A stretch of 64,000 bases of DNA from positions 36,726 through 100,725 of the forward strand of contig CAJCIC010000042.1 in the NCBI GenBank assembly GCA_903970185.1. Reading direction: 5' to 3'. This document shows positions 47,062 through 56,258 of the stretch, piece after piece (positions within the stretch are counted from its first letter, which is position 1; each line of letters opens with the position of its first letter). The translations under genes and the position numbers were made by a program. The DNA is from Gammaproteobacteria bacterium (lineage in GTDB: Bacteria; Pseudomonadota; Gammaproteobacteria; Burkholderiales; Burkholderiaceae_D). Below the pieces are notes generated by a model. It worked only from the letters and a program-made list of their open reading frames with translations. It was not told where the DNA came from and ran no database searches.

Positions 47062-47715
47062 ATGAATATCGAAACTGCACGCTTTAACATGATCGAACAG
47101 CAGATCCGCACCTGGGACGTCCTTGACCAGTCGGTGCTCGATCTGCTTGGCCTTGTGAAGCGCGAAGAGTTCGTACCGCCAAAGTACCGCAGCCTTGCTT
47201 TTGCCGACATGGAAATTCCACTGGCGCACGGCCAGAACATGCTGCCCCCCAAGCTCGAAGCGCGCATCCTGCAGGAGCTCGCCGTCATGCCCGAGGACGA
47301 GGTGCTCGAAATCGGCGCGGGGTCGGGCTATATGGCGGCGCTCATCGCCTACAAGGCACGCCATGTGACGTCCGTCGAGCTGATTGCCGAACTGAAAGCC
47401 TTTGCTGAAGCCAATCTGGCTCGCGCCGATATCCGCAACGTGACTGTCGTTCAAGGCGATGGCGCGATGGGCTTTGCCGAAGTCGGCGAAGTCGACGTCC
47501 TGATGGTCTCGGGCTCGCTGCCGGTGTTACCGAAAGCCTTTGCCGAGCAGCTTCGCATCGGCGGGCGCATGGCGGTGTTCGTTGGCGATGCGCCTGCCAT
47601 GTCGGCACGCCTGATTCGGCGCACGGGCCATGACGCATGGGAGTCAGAGACGCTCTTTGAGACCCAGGTCACGCCCCTCATCAATGCCCAGCAGCCCTCG
47701 CGCTTTTCTTTCTGA
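47062..47715 (+). CDS. pcm: Protein-L-isoaspartate O-methyltransferase family protein
   Basis: This family methylates isoaspartyl residues to repair aged proteins. The 217-residue protein opens MNIETARFNMIEQQIRTWDVLD and has HGQNMLPPKLEARILQEL, the SAM motif VLEIGAGSGYMAALIA, and VTVVQGDGAMGF. In the typical enzyme the substrate loop reads S-x-P; here the context AHGQNMLPP lacks the canonical serine, as in the proteobacterial subgroup next to rhodanese-tolC, so the activity may differ. Confidence 0.8.
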   Translation: MNIETARFNMIEQQIRTWDVLDQSVLDLLGLVKREEFVPPKYRSLAFADMEIPLAHGQNMLPPKLEARILQELAVMPEDEVLEIGAGSGYMAALIAYKARHVTSVELIAELKAFAEANLARADIRNVTVVQGDGAMGFAEVGEVDVLMVSGSLPVLPKAFAEQLRIGGRMAVFVGDAPAMSARLIRRTGHDAWESETLFETQVTPLINAQQPSRFSF

Positions 47716-47717
47716 CC

Positions 47718-48041
47718 ATGACCCCCATTTCGGCTGCCGAACTGAACCAGTGGCTCTCAGATGGCCAACGCCCAGCCCCTTTGATTCTTGATGTGCGTGA
47801 GGCCTGGGAAGTTGATCTCGCGAAATTTCCCGATGCCATGCACGTGCCGATGAACCAGGTTCCCGCTGCACTTCAAGAAATCGATGATGGTCGCCCCGTG
47901 GTCTGCGTGTGCCACCACGGCGCACGCAGCATGCAAGTCGCGCTGTTTCTTGAAAACCAGGGTGTGGCCGCAGTCTTCAACCTCACCGGCGGCATCGACA
48001 TGTGGTCCGCGGCGATCGATCCAGCTATCAAACGTTACTAG
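47718..48041 (+). CDS. Single-domain rhodanese
   Basis: A 107-residue rhodanese-like protein with LILDVREAWEVDLAKFPDAMHVPM and the active-site loop VCVCHHGARSMQVA, in which the second Cys can carry a persulfide. It may transfer sulfur or act as a thiol sensor. Starts two bases after the pcm-family stop, and the tolC gene follows closely, an order common in betaproteobacteria. Confidence 0.88.
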   Translation: MTPISAAELNQWLSDGQRPAPLILDVREAWEVDLAKFPDAMHVPMNQVPAALQEIDDGRPVVCVCHHGARSMQVALFLENQGVAAVFNLTGGIDMWSAAIDPAIKRY

Positions 48042-48063
48042 GCCACCTGCGCATCCTTTCGCG

Positions 48064-49404
48064 ATGAAACGACCTCACATGACTGCAATTCCCAGGACGC
48101 TCTTTTGCGTTGTGCTTCTCGTCTGCGCGAAAAGCGCGAGTGCAGCGGACTTGATCGCCTTTTACCGCGATGCTGCGAGCAACGATCCGGTCTTCGCTTC
48201 GGCGCGCCAGAATCTTCTGGCAAGCGAGGAAAAAATCCCGCAGGGGCGCTCGCTGCTGCTGCCGCAGATCACGTTTTCGGCCAACGAGACCTATTCGGAA
48301 CAGGTGGTCGTCGAAGCCCCGTATCCGACGGCTTTCCTCAGGTATCCGGGGCGGTCCTTCACGCTGACCCTGACCCAGCCCCTTTTTCGCTGGGCCAACT
48401 TCGAGCAGTACCAGCAGGACAAGCTGCTGGTCGTGCTCGCCGAGGCGCAATTTGCGCAGGCCCAGCAAGACCTCATCTTGCGGCTGTCACAAGCCTATTT
48501 CGACGTCCTCAATGCGCACGACACGATCGACTTCCTCAACGCCCAGAAGCAGGCGATTTCCGAGCAGCTCGAATCGGCCAAGCGCAACTTCGACGTGGGC
48601 ACTGCGACAATCACCGACACCAACGAAGCCGAGGCCCGATATGACCTCGCCGTGTCGCAGGAAATCGCAGCAGAAAGCGATCTCGTCGTCAAGGAAGGCG
48701 CGCTGCAACAGATCATCGGCCACGCGCCCGAGGGGCTGGCGCCGCTTGTGCCTGGCGCACGCATGACACTGCCTGATCCTGCCAAGGTCGACACGTGGGT
48801 CGAGAGCTCGCAGGTCTCGAACCCCTCGGTCGCACAATCCCAGGCCAACCTCGAAGTCGCCAAGCGACAAATCGAGATTGCGCGGGCGGCTCGCTATCCC
48901 ACGCTTGATGTCGTCGCGCAGCGTCAGTTTCAGCGCGCGCCAACGTCAATCCTGCCGCCCGAGCTTGGCAGCGACGCCACCAATTCGGTCGGAATCCAGC
49001 TCTCCGTTCCGATTTTCACTGGCGGCTACAACAGCAGCAAGATCACTGAGGCGCTGGCGCTGTCTGACAAGGCCGACAGCGACCTCGAGGCTGCTCGCCG
49101 CAGCGCCGCGCAGCTTGCGCGCCAGGCCTTCGTCGGAGTCACAAGCGGTCTCGCCCAGGTCAAGGCGCTCGAAGCCGCCGAGGTCTCGAGCAAGACCTCG
49201 CTTGAGTCCAACAAGCTCGGCTACCAGGTCGGCATCCGCATCAACATCGACGTGCTTAACGCCCAGCAACAGCTGTATTCGACCGAGCGCGATCTCGCCA
49301 AGGCGCGCTACGACACGCTCATGAACGGACTCAAGCTGAAAGCTGCCGCGGGAACCCTGCAGGAATCCGATCTGGTCGCAATCAACGTGCTCTTGCAGCA
49401 CTGA
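48064..49404 (+). CDS. tolC: TolC-family outer-membrane channel protein
   Basis: TolC trimers form the outer-membrane exit duct for efflux pumps and type I secretion. The precursor (446 residues from ATG 48064; ATG 48079 is possible) has a signal peptide ending at AASA-type cleavage (KSASAAD). Two repeats of the outer-membrane efflux domain are visible, with TQPLFRWANFEQYQQ and SVPIFTGGYNSSKI at equivalent strands. The 3' end overlaps the convergent waaA 3' end by 23 bases. Confidence 0.9.
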   Translation: MKRPHMTAIPRTLFCVVLLVCAKSASAADLIAFYRDAASNDPVFASARQNLLASEEKIPQGRSLLLPQITFSANETYSEQVVVEAPYPTAFLRYPGRSFTLTLTQPLFRWANFEQYQQDKLLVVLAEAQFAQAQQDLILRLSQAYFDVLNAHDTIDFLNAQKQAISEQLESAKRNFDVGTATITDTNEAEARYDLAVSQEIAAESDLVVKEGALQQIIGHAPEGLAPLVPGARMTLPDPAKVDTWVESSQVSNPSVAQSQANLEVAKRQIEIARAARYPTLDVVAQRQFQRAPTSILPPELGSDATNSVGIQLSVPIFTGGYNSSKITEALALSDKADSDLEAARRSAAQLARQAFVGVTSGLAQVKALEAAEVSSKTSLESNKLGYQVGIRINIDVLNAQQQLYSTERDLAKARYDTLMNGLKLKAAAGTLQESDLVAINVLLQH

Positions 49405-50665
49405 CGAAAAGCGGCGCGAGCGCCGCCACGGTTTTTGCGGTCGCGCCGCGATGCGCCCGGGCAAAGCCGAGGCCGGCCTCGCTCATGGCCTGCCGTGCCT
49501 TGGCGTCCTCAAGAAGGTCGAGCGCGCGTCTGACCAGTTCGCCGGCATCAGCCACGCGCAATGCCCCGCCCGCCTCGATCGCGTCGCGCGCGGCCTCGGC
49601 AAAATTGAAGGTGTGCGGACCGAGCAGCACCGGACAGCCGATGGCGCAAGCTTCAATCAGGTTGTGCGTGCCAAAAGGCAGCAATCCGCCACCGATGTAG
49701 GCCACATCCGCACTGCCGTAGTAGGCGAACATTTCTCCCATCGAATCGCCAAGCACCACCTGGCAGTCAGCGCCGATCGCCTCCATGGCGCTGCGTCGCT
49801 TGACGGTCATGCCCCGCGCGAGAACAAGGCGCTCGATCTCATCGAAGCGTTGCGGATGGCGTGGCACGAGAACCAGCAACACCTGGGCCGGCACCCGGGC
49901 TTGGCCGAAGGCATCGAGGATCAGCGTTTCCTCGCCCTCACGCGTGCTCGCGCAAAGCAGAACCTTGCGTTGCGGCCACATGGCCCGAAAGCGTCCTGCA
50001 AGCGCGATCTGATTTCCGGGCACCTCGAGATCGAACTTGAGATTGCCAAGCACCAAGGCGTCGATGCCGGCAAGTTGCTTCAGGCGCCTTGCATCGTCCG
50101 GACTTTGCACGAGGACCACGCGCACCCGGGCGAGCGCCGCGGCGATCAGCGATTGCCAGCGCATGCCGCGCAAGAGCGAGCGCTGCGACAATCGACCGTT
50201 GGCCAGCGCCAGGGGCACGCCTTGCCTTGCGCACTCGAAAACGAGGTTCGGCCAAACCTCGGTTTCCATGAAGATTCCGAGAGATGGGCGATACGCGCTC
50301 AGAAACCGCCTGACCGCATGGGGATAATCGTAAGGCAGGTAGACCCTTTCGATGTCAGCGTCATTGGGAAGCGTAACGGCGCGGCCGGTTGGCGTCATGT
50401 GCGAAACCAGCACGCGAAATTCGGGATGGACCGCTGTCAATGCAGCAATCAAGGGAGAAGCGGCGTGCGTCTCGCCCACTGATACGGCATGGATCCAAAG
50501 CACGGGACGCGGGTCATTTCTTGGCGCATAGATACCGAAACGCTCACCGATATGGCGGCGGTACTCGGGCTGGCGGCGGCCCCGCAGGAACAGATGCAAC
50601 AGCAGCCAGGGCATGGCGATCCACAGCAGCACGCGATAGCAGGCGCGCGCGGCTTGCTCAGGCAC
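49382..50665 (-). CDS. waaA: Kdo transferase WaaA (KdtA)
   Basis: WaaA adds 3-deoxy-D-manno-octulosonic acid to lipid A, starting the LPS core. The 427-residue GT-B enzyme starts at GTG 50665 with an N-terminal membrane anchor (LLWIAMPWLLLHLFL), then IHAVSVGETHAASPLI (catalytic Glu), FMETEVWPNLV, LANGRLSQRS, GNLKFDLEVP and the donor-site GGGLLPFGTHNLIEACAIGCPVLLGPHTFNFAE. It overlaps waaC by eight bases. Confidence 0.95.
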   Translation of the reverse strand: MPEQAARACYRVLLWIAMPWLLLHLFLRGRRQPEYRRHIGERFGIYAPRNDPRPVLWIHAVSVGETHAASPLIAALTAVHPEFRVLVSHMTPTGRAVTLPNDADIERVYLPYDYPHAVRRFLSAYRPSLGIFMETEVWPNLVFECARQGVPLALANGRLSQRSLLRGMRWQSLIAAALARVRVVLVQSPDDARRLKQLAGIDALVLGNLKFDLEVPGNQIALAGRFRAMWPQRKVLLCASTREGEETLILDAFGQARVPAQVLLVLVPRHPQRFDEIERLVLARGMTVKRRSAMEAIGADCQVVLGDSMGEMFAYYGSADVAYIGGGLLPFGTHNLIEACAIGCPVLLGPHTFNFAEAARDAIEAGGALRVADAGELVRRALDLLEDAKARQAMSEAGLGFARAHRGATAKTVAALAPLFVSAARAR

Positions 50666-51656
50666 GAAGCGCGCTCCCTGACAAAAACGCGGTCGCGACC
50701 TTTCCTACTTCTGCGACCTGAGGGTGTCCGGACTCACCCAGGCTGACCGTGTGCTGACCCCAGTACGGCGCATAGCGCCACTTAGGCGTTGCACCAAACA
50801 GCGCAACGGTTGGCGTAGCAAGTGCGGCTGCAAGGTGGGTCAGACCGGTATCGACTCCAACCACCAGCGCCGCCTGCCTCAAGAGCGCAGCCATGTCGGT
50901 CAGCGGCATGCGCGGAGCAACGCGCGTGCGCGCACTGTCGCTCGCAATGCGGCGCGCATCGTCTTCCTCGGTGGCGCTGCCATGCGGCACGACGACATCG
51001 ACATCGTCGGGCAGGCCGCGCACCAGCTCGCGAAAGTCCTCCAAAGGCCAGCGCTTCTCGGCGCGCGCGGTGCCGTGCAGCAAGACGACATAGCGCTTTC
51101 GGCTCAGCCACGGAAAGTGTTTATCGGGGACAGAAAGGTCAAAATGCGGAGGCCCCACGACGCGATAGCCAAATGCACGCGCCGCAAGCGATCGCAGCCG
51201 CTCGACCGCATGCTGATGCCTGGGAATCGAGATGCCCCGGTCATAGAAGAGGCGTGCAAGCGGCTCACGGGCCGAGAGCAGGGACGGTCCGATGCGAATG
51301 CCATCCTCGGTCAGGCGCGCATTGCGCGCGAGCAGGGCGCTCTTCACAAGGCCTTGGGTATCGAGCACCGCGTGATAAGCCTCTTCGCGCAGGAGCGCAA
51401 GAAATTGCTGCCGCTCTGCCTTGGCTCGCTGACGTTCTTCGCTACGCCAGCGGCGCTGCGCAACGGCGATGACGCGGGTCAGTCCGGCATGCATTCGAAG
51501 CAGATCGGCGTAGGCCTCCTCGACCAGCCAGTCAACGCCGATTTCTGGACGCGCCGCGGCCAGATCGGCCAGGATCGGCAGATTGTGGATGACATCGCCC
51601 AGCGAACTGGTCTTGACGATAAGAAGCCGAAACTTCGCAGGCGCAATGATGGACAG
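50658..51656 (-). CDS. waaC: LPS heptosyltransferase I WaaC, non-canonical start
   Basis: WaaC adds the first L-glycero-D-manno-heptose to Kdo. The conserved N-terminus RLLIVKTSSLGDVIHNLP lies in frame upstream of the first ATG (51494), so that ATG cannot be the start. Before the conserved part the frame holds no ATG, GTG or TTG back to a TAA near 51711; candidates are CTG 51656, ATC 51650 or ATT 51647, with GAGGA just upstream (51659-51665). The rest is normal: YVVLLHGTARAEKRWP, VVVPHGSATEEDDA, VVGVDTGLTHLAAALATPTVALFGAT. The listed boundary is the CTG; about 332 residues. A sequencing error in the first codons is the other explanation. Confidence 0.88.
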   Translation of the reverse strand: MSIIAPAKFRLLIVKTSSLGDVIHNLPILADLAAARPEIGVDWLVEEAYADLLRMHAGLTRVIAVAQRRWRSEERQRAKAERQQFLALLREEAYHAVLDTQGLVKSALLARNARLTEDGIRIGPSLLSAREPLARLFYDRGISIPRHQHAVERLRSLAARAFGYRVVGPPHFDLSVPDKHFPWLSRKRYVVLLHGTARAEKRWPLEDFRELVRGLPDDVDVVVPHGSATEEDDARRIASDSARTRVAPRMPLTDMAALLRQAALVVGVDTGLTHLAAALATPTVALFGATPKWRYAPYWGQHTVSLGESGHPQVAEVGKVATAFLSGSALRA

Positions 51657-51713
51657 GGTTCCTCGCGTACAATTTTGGTTTACGCATGCCGAACGAGCAT
51701 TTTAAACGACGGA

Positions 51714-52475
51714 ATGGCGAAACGCCCCTTCTCAGCGGTACTCATCACCTTCAATGCCGCCGACCAGCTCGATTCGTGTCTCGCGTCACTCGCATTTGCG
51801 GATGAAATCGTCGTCGTGGATGCCAACAGTTCGGATGCCACGGTGGCGATTGCCCATCGATTCCACGCCCGGGTGATTGCCTCAGCCTGGCGCGGCTTCG
51901 GGGCGCAAAAGCGCTTCGCCGTCGATGCGGCAAGCCACGACTGGGTCCTTTGCGTCGATGCCGACGAGCGCGTCAGCGAAGATCTGCGCGTGGCCATCGA
52001 GGCGACCCTGACTGATCCGAGGTTTTCGGCCTATGAGATGCCACGATCGAATTTCTTCATGGGCAGTTACCTGCGCCACGGCGAGGGGTTTCCGGACTGG
52101 AGCCTGCGCCTTTTCGATCGCAGATACGCCGCATGGAGTGACGACGCCGTGCACGAAAAAGTGATTTCGTCGGCAGCCGTCGGGCGCATTTCGAGCCGCG
52201 ACGGGCTCTTGCACCACTCGGCCGACATCCTTAGCGTTTATCTCGACAAGCAAAATCGTTATACCTCGCTGCAGGCCGAGGCGCTGTATCGTGCCGGCAA
52301 GACCCCGTCGCATCTGCGCATGCTCTTCTCGCCCGCCCTGCGTTTCATCAAGTTCTACCTGCTGCGACTCGGCTTTCTGGATGGCATACCCGGGCTTGTG
52401 CACATCAGCATCGGCTGCTTTAACAGCTTCATCAAATACGCAAAGCTCTTCGCCTTGCATCGGGAACACTCTTGA
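51714..52475 (+). CDS. WaaE/KdtX-like family 2 glycosyltransferase
   Basis: A 253-residue GT-A transferase resembling LPS-core beta-glucosyltransferases: SAVLITFNAADQLDSCLASL, VVVDANSSDATVAIA, GFGAQKRFAVDAASHDWVLCVDADERVS (metal-binding DAD), then PRSNFFMGSYLRHGEGFPDWSLRLF and VHEKV. A C-terminal hydrophobic segment (FIKFYLLRLGFLDG) may bind the membrane. The open frame extends far upstream, but ATG 51714 is where homology begins. Divergent from waaC. Confidence 0.88.
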   Translation: MAKRPFSAVLITFNAADQLDSCLASLAFADEIVVVDANSSDATVAIAHRFHARVIASAWRGFGAQKRFAVDAASHDWVLCVDADERVSEDLRVAIEATLTDPRFSAYEMPRSNFFMGSYLRHGEGFPDWSLRLFDRRYAAWSDDAVHEKVISSAAVGRISSRDGLLHHSADILSVYLDKQNRYTSLQAEALYRAGKTPSHLRMLFSPALRFIKFYLLRLGFLDGIPGLVHISIGCFNSFIKYAKLFALHREHS

Positions 52476-53479
52476 AGGTACTGGTTACCGGGGCTGCCGG
52501 ATTTATCGGCGCATTTGCAGCCAAGCGGCTTGCCGAGCGCGGCGACACTGTTGTTGGCATCGACAATCTAAACGATTACTACGATGTCACGCTAAAACAG
52601 GCCCGTCTTGCCTTTCTTCAGAGCGAAAATTTCCGCTTCAAGGCGATGGACGTGATCGACACCGAAGCGATCCTCGCCCTCTTTGAGAAGGAGCGCTTTG
52701 ACGCTTGCCTGCACCTCGCAGCCCAGGCAGGCGTGCGCTACTCGCTGAAGAATCCGCTGATTTATGCCCACACCAATCTGATCGGCTTTACCAACGTCCT
52801 CGAGGGTTGTCGCCTCTTTGGCGTGTCGCACCTTGTCTATGCCAGTACGTCAAGCGTCTACGGTGCAAACCGCAAGCTGCCGTTTTCCGAACACGACGCG
52901 GTCGATCATCCGGTGAGCTTTTATGCCGCCACCAAGAAATCGAATGAGCTGATGGCGCACGCCTACAGCCACGTCTTTGGTCTGCCCACGACCGGGCTGA
53001 GATTTTTCACCGTGTATGGACCCTGGGGCCGGCCCGACATGTCGCCGATGCTTTTTGCCAGCGCGATTCTAGCGGGGCGAACGATCGAAATCTTCAACCA
53101 CGGCGCCATGGCCCGCGATTTCACCTACATCGACGATATCGTCGAAGGCGTGCTGCGCGTGATCGATACGCCAGCGACGCCATCGCCCTCCTACGATGCA
53201 CTCAATCCCGACCCGGCGACGAGTTCCGCGCCGTATCGGATCTATAACATCGGCAATCAGGGGGCGGTGAATCTGCTTGAGTACATCGAGATGCTTGAGA
53301 CGATTCTTGGCAAAAAGGCCGACAAGGTCTTCCTGCCGATGCAGCCCGGCGACGTTGCCGAAACCTTTGCCGACGTGTCGTTGCTGCAAGAGCAGTTCGG
53401 CTTCATTCCTCAGACCTCGCTAGAAGATGGCCTAAGGCGCTTTGCCAGCTGGTACCAGGACTACTACAGGGCAGCTTGA
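52472..53479 (+). CDS. UDP-glucuronate 4-epimerase-like SDR enzyme
   Basis: A 335-residue extended SDR that interconverts UDP-glucuronate and UDP-galacturonate or a related sugar. NAD motif GAAGFIGAFAAKRL, LAAQAGVRYSLKNP, ASTSSVYGANRKLPF, catalytic FYAATKKSNELMAHAYSH (YxxxK), FFTVYGPWGRPDM and MARDFTYIDDIVEGVLRV are all typical of the CapI/GAE group. The start is TTG 52472 overlapping the transferase stop (TTGA). Its own stop codon is inside the first copy of a 13-base repeat. Confidence 0.85.
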   Translation: MKVLVTGAAGFIGAFAAKRLAERGDTVVGIDNLNDYYDVTLKQARLAFLQSENFRFKAMDVIDTEAILALFEKERFDACLHLAAQAGVRYSLKNPLIYAHTNLIGFTNVLEGCRLFGVSHLVYASTSSVYGANRKLPFSEHDAVDHPVSFYAATKKSNELMAHAYSHVFGLPTTGLRFFTVYGPWGRPDMSPMLFASAILAGRTIEIFNHGAMARDFTYIDDIVEGVLRVIDTPATPSPSYDALNPDPATSSAPYRIYNIGNQGAVNLLEYIEMLETILGKKADKVFLPMQPGDVAETFADVSLLQEQFGFIPQTSLEDGLRRFASWYQDYYRAA

Positions 53480-53525
53480 GTCCAGTGCTTGAGTCCATCG
53501 CTTGAGTCCAGCGCTTGAGTCACGA
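53474..53525. repeat. Four-copy 13-base tandem repeat
   Basis: Units gcttgagtccagt, gcttgagtccatc, gcttgagtccagc and gcttgagtcacga follow head to tail. The TGA of the first copy is the stop codon of the epimerase gene, and each 13-base shift changes reading frame. A T7 run follows at 53527-53533. Confidence 0.85.
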
Positions 53526-53554
53526 CTTTTTTTCACCCAGGCCTGTGCCAGGGC

Positions 53555-54949
53555 TCAATAGGGCAGCTTGATGCTCGGCTCAACCTGGGTCAGAACACGC
53601 CTGAAATCCTCCTGGATGCGGATAAGCGCGGCGCGATCGTCACCTTCAAAACGCAGCACGATGACAGGCGTGGTATTGGACGCCCGGGCAAGCCCAAAGC
53701 CGTCGAGGTAATCCACGCGCACGCCGTCAACGAGGTGGATGCGCTTAGCGTTGGCATTGGCAAAAAGGTCCTTGGCACCACGCTGCAGGCGATCGATGAC
53801 ATCGTGGTTTTCGCCCTCCTTGAGTTGCACGTGCAGTTCGGGCGTCGTCTCCGAGTCAGGCAGCGCCTCGAGGACACTGCTCGGTGTGCGCCCGAGCGAC
53901 TTCTCGCGAGCGAGGATCTCAAGCAGGCGCGCGCCCGCGTACAAGCCATCGTCAAAGCCGTACCAGCGCTCCTTGAAGAACATGTGGCCACTCATTTCGC
54001 CGGCAAGCGGTGCTCCGGTTTCGCGCAATTTGGCCTTGATCAGCGAATGGCCCGTCTTCCACATCAGCGCCGTGCCGCCGGCGTCTTCGATGGCCCGTGC
54101 CAGCGTGCGGCTGCACTTCACGTCAAAGATCACCGAAGCACCCGGGTTGCGCTTGAGCATGTCCTGCGAGAACAGAATCAGCTGGCGATCGGGGTAGATC
54201 ACGCGACCTGTCTTGTCGATAACGCCAAGACGATCGCCATCACCATCAAATGCAAGGCCGATCTCGCTTGCTCCTTCCTGAACGACGCGCATCAGTTCGC
54301 GCAGGTTGTTCGGATCTGCCGGATCAGGGTGATGGTTCGGAAAACTGCCGTCGACGTCGCAGTAAAGCTCGACGACTTCGCAGCCCAGGCGCTTGAACAG
54401 CCGTGTTGCTGTCGGCCCGGCAACGCCATTGCCGCAGTCGATGGCGATGCGCAAAGGCACCGCAAGCGTAATGTCGCGGGCGATGCGTTCGATGTAGTCA
54501 GAGGCGATGTCGAATTCCTCGTAGCTGCCCTCACCGTCAACGAAATCCTGCGACAGGATGCGCTGGTAAATCTCAAGAATGCTGTCGCCATGCAGCGCCT
54601 CTCCTGACATGACCATCTTCAGGCCGTTGTACTCAGGCGGATTGTGGCTGCCCGTGACCATGACACCGCAACCGATGTCTTTGGTGGCGACACCGAAATA
54701 GACCATCGGCGTCGTGACCATGCCAAGATCGATGACGTCAGCGCCGCTCTTCTGCAGCCCATCGATTAGCGCCTTCTCAAGTTTCGGCCCGGAAAGTCGT
54801 CCGTCGCGGCCGACGACAAAGGTCGTCTCGCCACGGGCGAAGGCAGCGCTCGCGAGCGCGCGGCCAATCAGGAAGGCGGCCTCCTCGGTTAGCGTGTCGT
54901 CAACGACGCCGCGGATGTCGTAGGCCTTGAAAAGCGAGGGAGAAAGCAT
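53555..54949 (-). CDS. manB: Phosphomannomutase/phosphoglucomutase
   Basis: Interconverts hexose 1- and 6-phosphates, feeding GDP-mannose and, via glucose 1-phosphate, dTDP-rhamnose (AlgC-like). The 464-residue enzyme has catalytic Ser101 (VMVTGSHNPPEYNG), the magnesium loop FDGDGDRLGVIDKTG, the sugar-binding GEMSGHMFFKERWYGFDDG and the phosphate-binding RASNTTPVIVLRFEG. ATG 54949 (AAGG upstream) is chosen; 40 extra codons upstream are unmatched. Faces the rml genes. Confidence 0.9.
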   Translation of the reverse strand: MLSPSLFKAYDIRGVVDDTLTEEAAFLIGRALASAAFARGETTFVVGRDGRLSGPKLEKALIDGLQKSGADVIDLGMVTTPMVYFGVATKDIGCGVMVTGSHNPPEYNGLKMVMSGEALHGDSILEIYQRILSQDFVDGEGSYEEFDIASDYIERIARDITLAVPLRIAIDCGNGVAGPTATRLFKRLGCEVVELYCDVDGSFPNHHPDPADPNNLRELMRVVQEGASEIGLAFDGDGDRLGVIDKTGRVIYPDRQLILFSQDMLKRNPGASVIFDVKCSRTLARAIEDAGGTALMWKTGHSLIKAKLRETGAPLAGEMSGHMFFKERWYGFDDGLYAGARLLEILAREKSLGRTPSSVLEALPDSETTPELHVQLKEGENHDVIDRLQRGAKDLFANANAKRIHLVDGVRVDYLDGFGLARASNTTPVIVLRFEGDDRAALIRIQEDFRRVLTQVEPSIKLPY

Positions 54950-55112
54950 CGATTGCGACCTTACATAGCGAGTGAACAAAACCAGGAACGCTGGCTTTGC
55001 GCGATTGATCTTCGGGAAAGCGAGCCCGTCAGCGTAAAAATAGTAACAAAGCGATTCGGCATTATTCACGCGCCTCGCGGGATACCGGCCCTGTAACGGG
55101 TAGCATTTTCGT

Positions 55113-55118
55113 TACAAT
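55113..55118 (+). promoter_or_regulatory. Candidate -10 box of the rml operon
   Basis: TACAAT in the gap between the mutase and rmlB, about 90 bases before the rmlB ATG. The corresponding -35 (ctgtaa, 55091-55096, 16-base spacer) is weak. Confidence 0.35.
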
Positions 55119-55208
55119 AGAGGGCTTTTTTGGTTTCGTAAATTCACCCGATCGTCGCAGCGGCAGGCAATATGGGGACCGTTGCGCGTCACTCCACCAC
55201 ATCCATAC

Positions 55209-56258
55209 ATGATTTTTGTTACCGGGGGCGCCGGATTCATCGGCTCGAACTTTGTTCGTCACCATGCGGCCCACGAGAAGGCACGCATGGTCAATATCGA
55301 TTGCCTAACCTACGCGGGCAATCTTGCCAACCTCTCGGGCATCGATGGCGAGCGTCACGAACTCTCTCGGACCGACATCTGCGACCAGTCGGCAATAGAG
55401 TGCCTGTTCGAGGAGCACGAGCCAGAAGCCATCGTGCATTTTGCCGCGGAAAGCCATGTCGACCGCTCTATCCTTGGTCCCGATGAATTCATACGCACCA
55501 ACGTGCTTGGCACGTTTTCGCTTCTGAAAGCAGCGCTTGGCTATTGGCGCGGCCTTGCCCCTGAACGGCAGAAGCGCTTTCGCTTCTTGCACGTGTCAAC
55601 AGACGAGGTCTACGGATCGCTGGGTCCGAAAGATCCTCCCTTTAGCGAGTCAACTGCCTACGCGCCAAATAGCCCGTACTCGGCCTCCAAGGCGGCATCC
55701 GATCATCTGGTGCGCGCCTACCACCATACCTACGGGCTGCCAACCCTCACGACCAATTGTTCAAACAACTACGGGCCTTATCAGTTCCCGGAGAAACTGA
55801 TCCCGCTCATGATCAGCAATGCGCTCAACGGCAAGCCCTTGCCGGTCTATGGCGATGGCCAGAACGTGCGCGACTGGCTCTACGTTGAAGACCACTGCCG
55901 CGCAGTCCTGAAAGTTCTGCACAACGGTACGCCAGGTGAGTGCTATAACGTTGGCGGCAACAACGAGAAGAGCAATCTGGACGTTGTGCATGCGATTTGC
56001 GATGTTCTCGAAGAACTGCAGCCGAGTCCGGGCAAATCCTATAGCTCGCTCATTACATACGTCGCGGATCGACCGGGCCACGACCGTCGTTACGCCATCG
56101 ACGCGAGCAGAATCGGGCAAGAGCTCGCCTGGTCGCCGGTTGAAACCTTCGAGACCGGTTTGCGCAAGACGGTGCAGTGGTACATGGCTCACTCCGATTG
56201 GCTAGCCGATGTCCTGTCGGGGGCGTATCGACACGCCCAAGCCAGCGTTAACGCATGA
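55209..56258 (+). CDS. rmlB: dTDP-glucose 4,6-dehydratase RmlB
   Basis: Second step of dTDP-L-rhamnose synthesis. The 349-residue SDR has [24 protein letters not shown], the catalytic STDEVYGSL (Asp-Glu), [39 protein letters not shown] and [14 protein letters not shown] 55209 begins exactly at MIFVTGGAG; the upstream ATG at 55182 adds nine unmatched residues. First of four adjacent rml genes. Confidence 0.95.
   Translation: MIFVTGGAGFIGSNFVRHHAAHEKARMVNIDCLTYAGNLANLSGIDGERHELSRTDICDQSAIECLFEEHEPEAIVHFAAESHVDRSILGPDEFIRTNVLGTFSLLKAALGYWRGLAPERQKRFRFLHVSTDEVYGSLGPKDPPFSESTAYAPNSPYSASKAASDHLVRAYHHTYGLPTLTTNCSNNYGPYQFPEKLIPLMISNALNGKPLPVYGDGQNVRDWLYVEDHCRAVLKVLHNGTPGECYNVGGNNEKSNLDVVHAICDVLEELQPSPGKSYSSLITYVADRPGHDRRYAIDASRIGQELAWSPVETFETGLRKTVQWYMAHSDWLADVLSGAYRHAQASVNA

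Noticed and set aside
50724..51713. Plus-strand extension in front of the WaaE-like transferase
   Set aside because: It is antisense to waaC; the transferase homology begins only at ATG 51714.
53474..53525. Tandem repeat as a CRISPR array
   Set aside because: Units are 13 bases with no spacers and no cas genes nearby.
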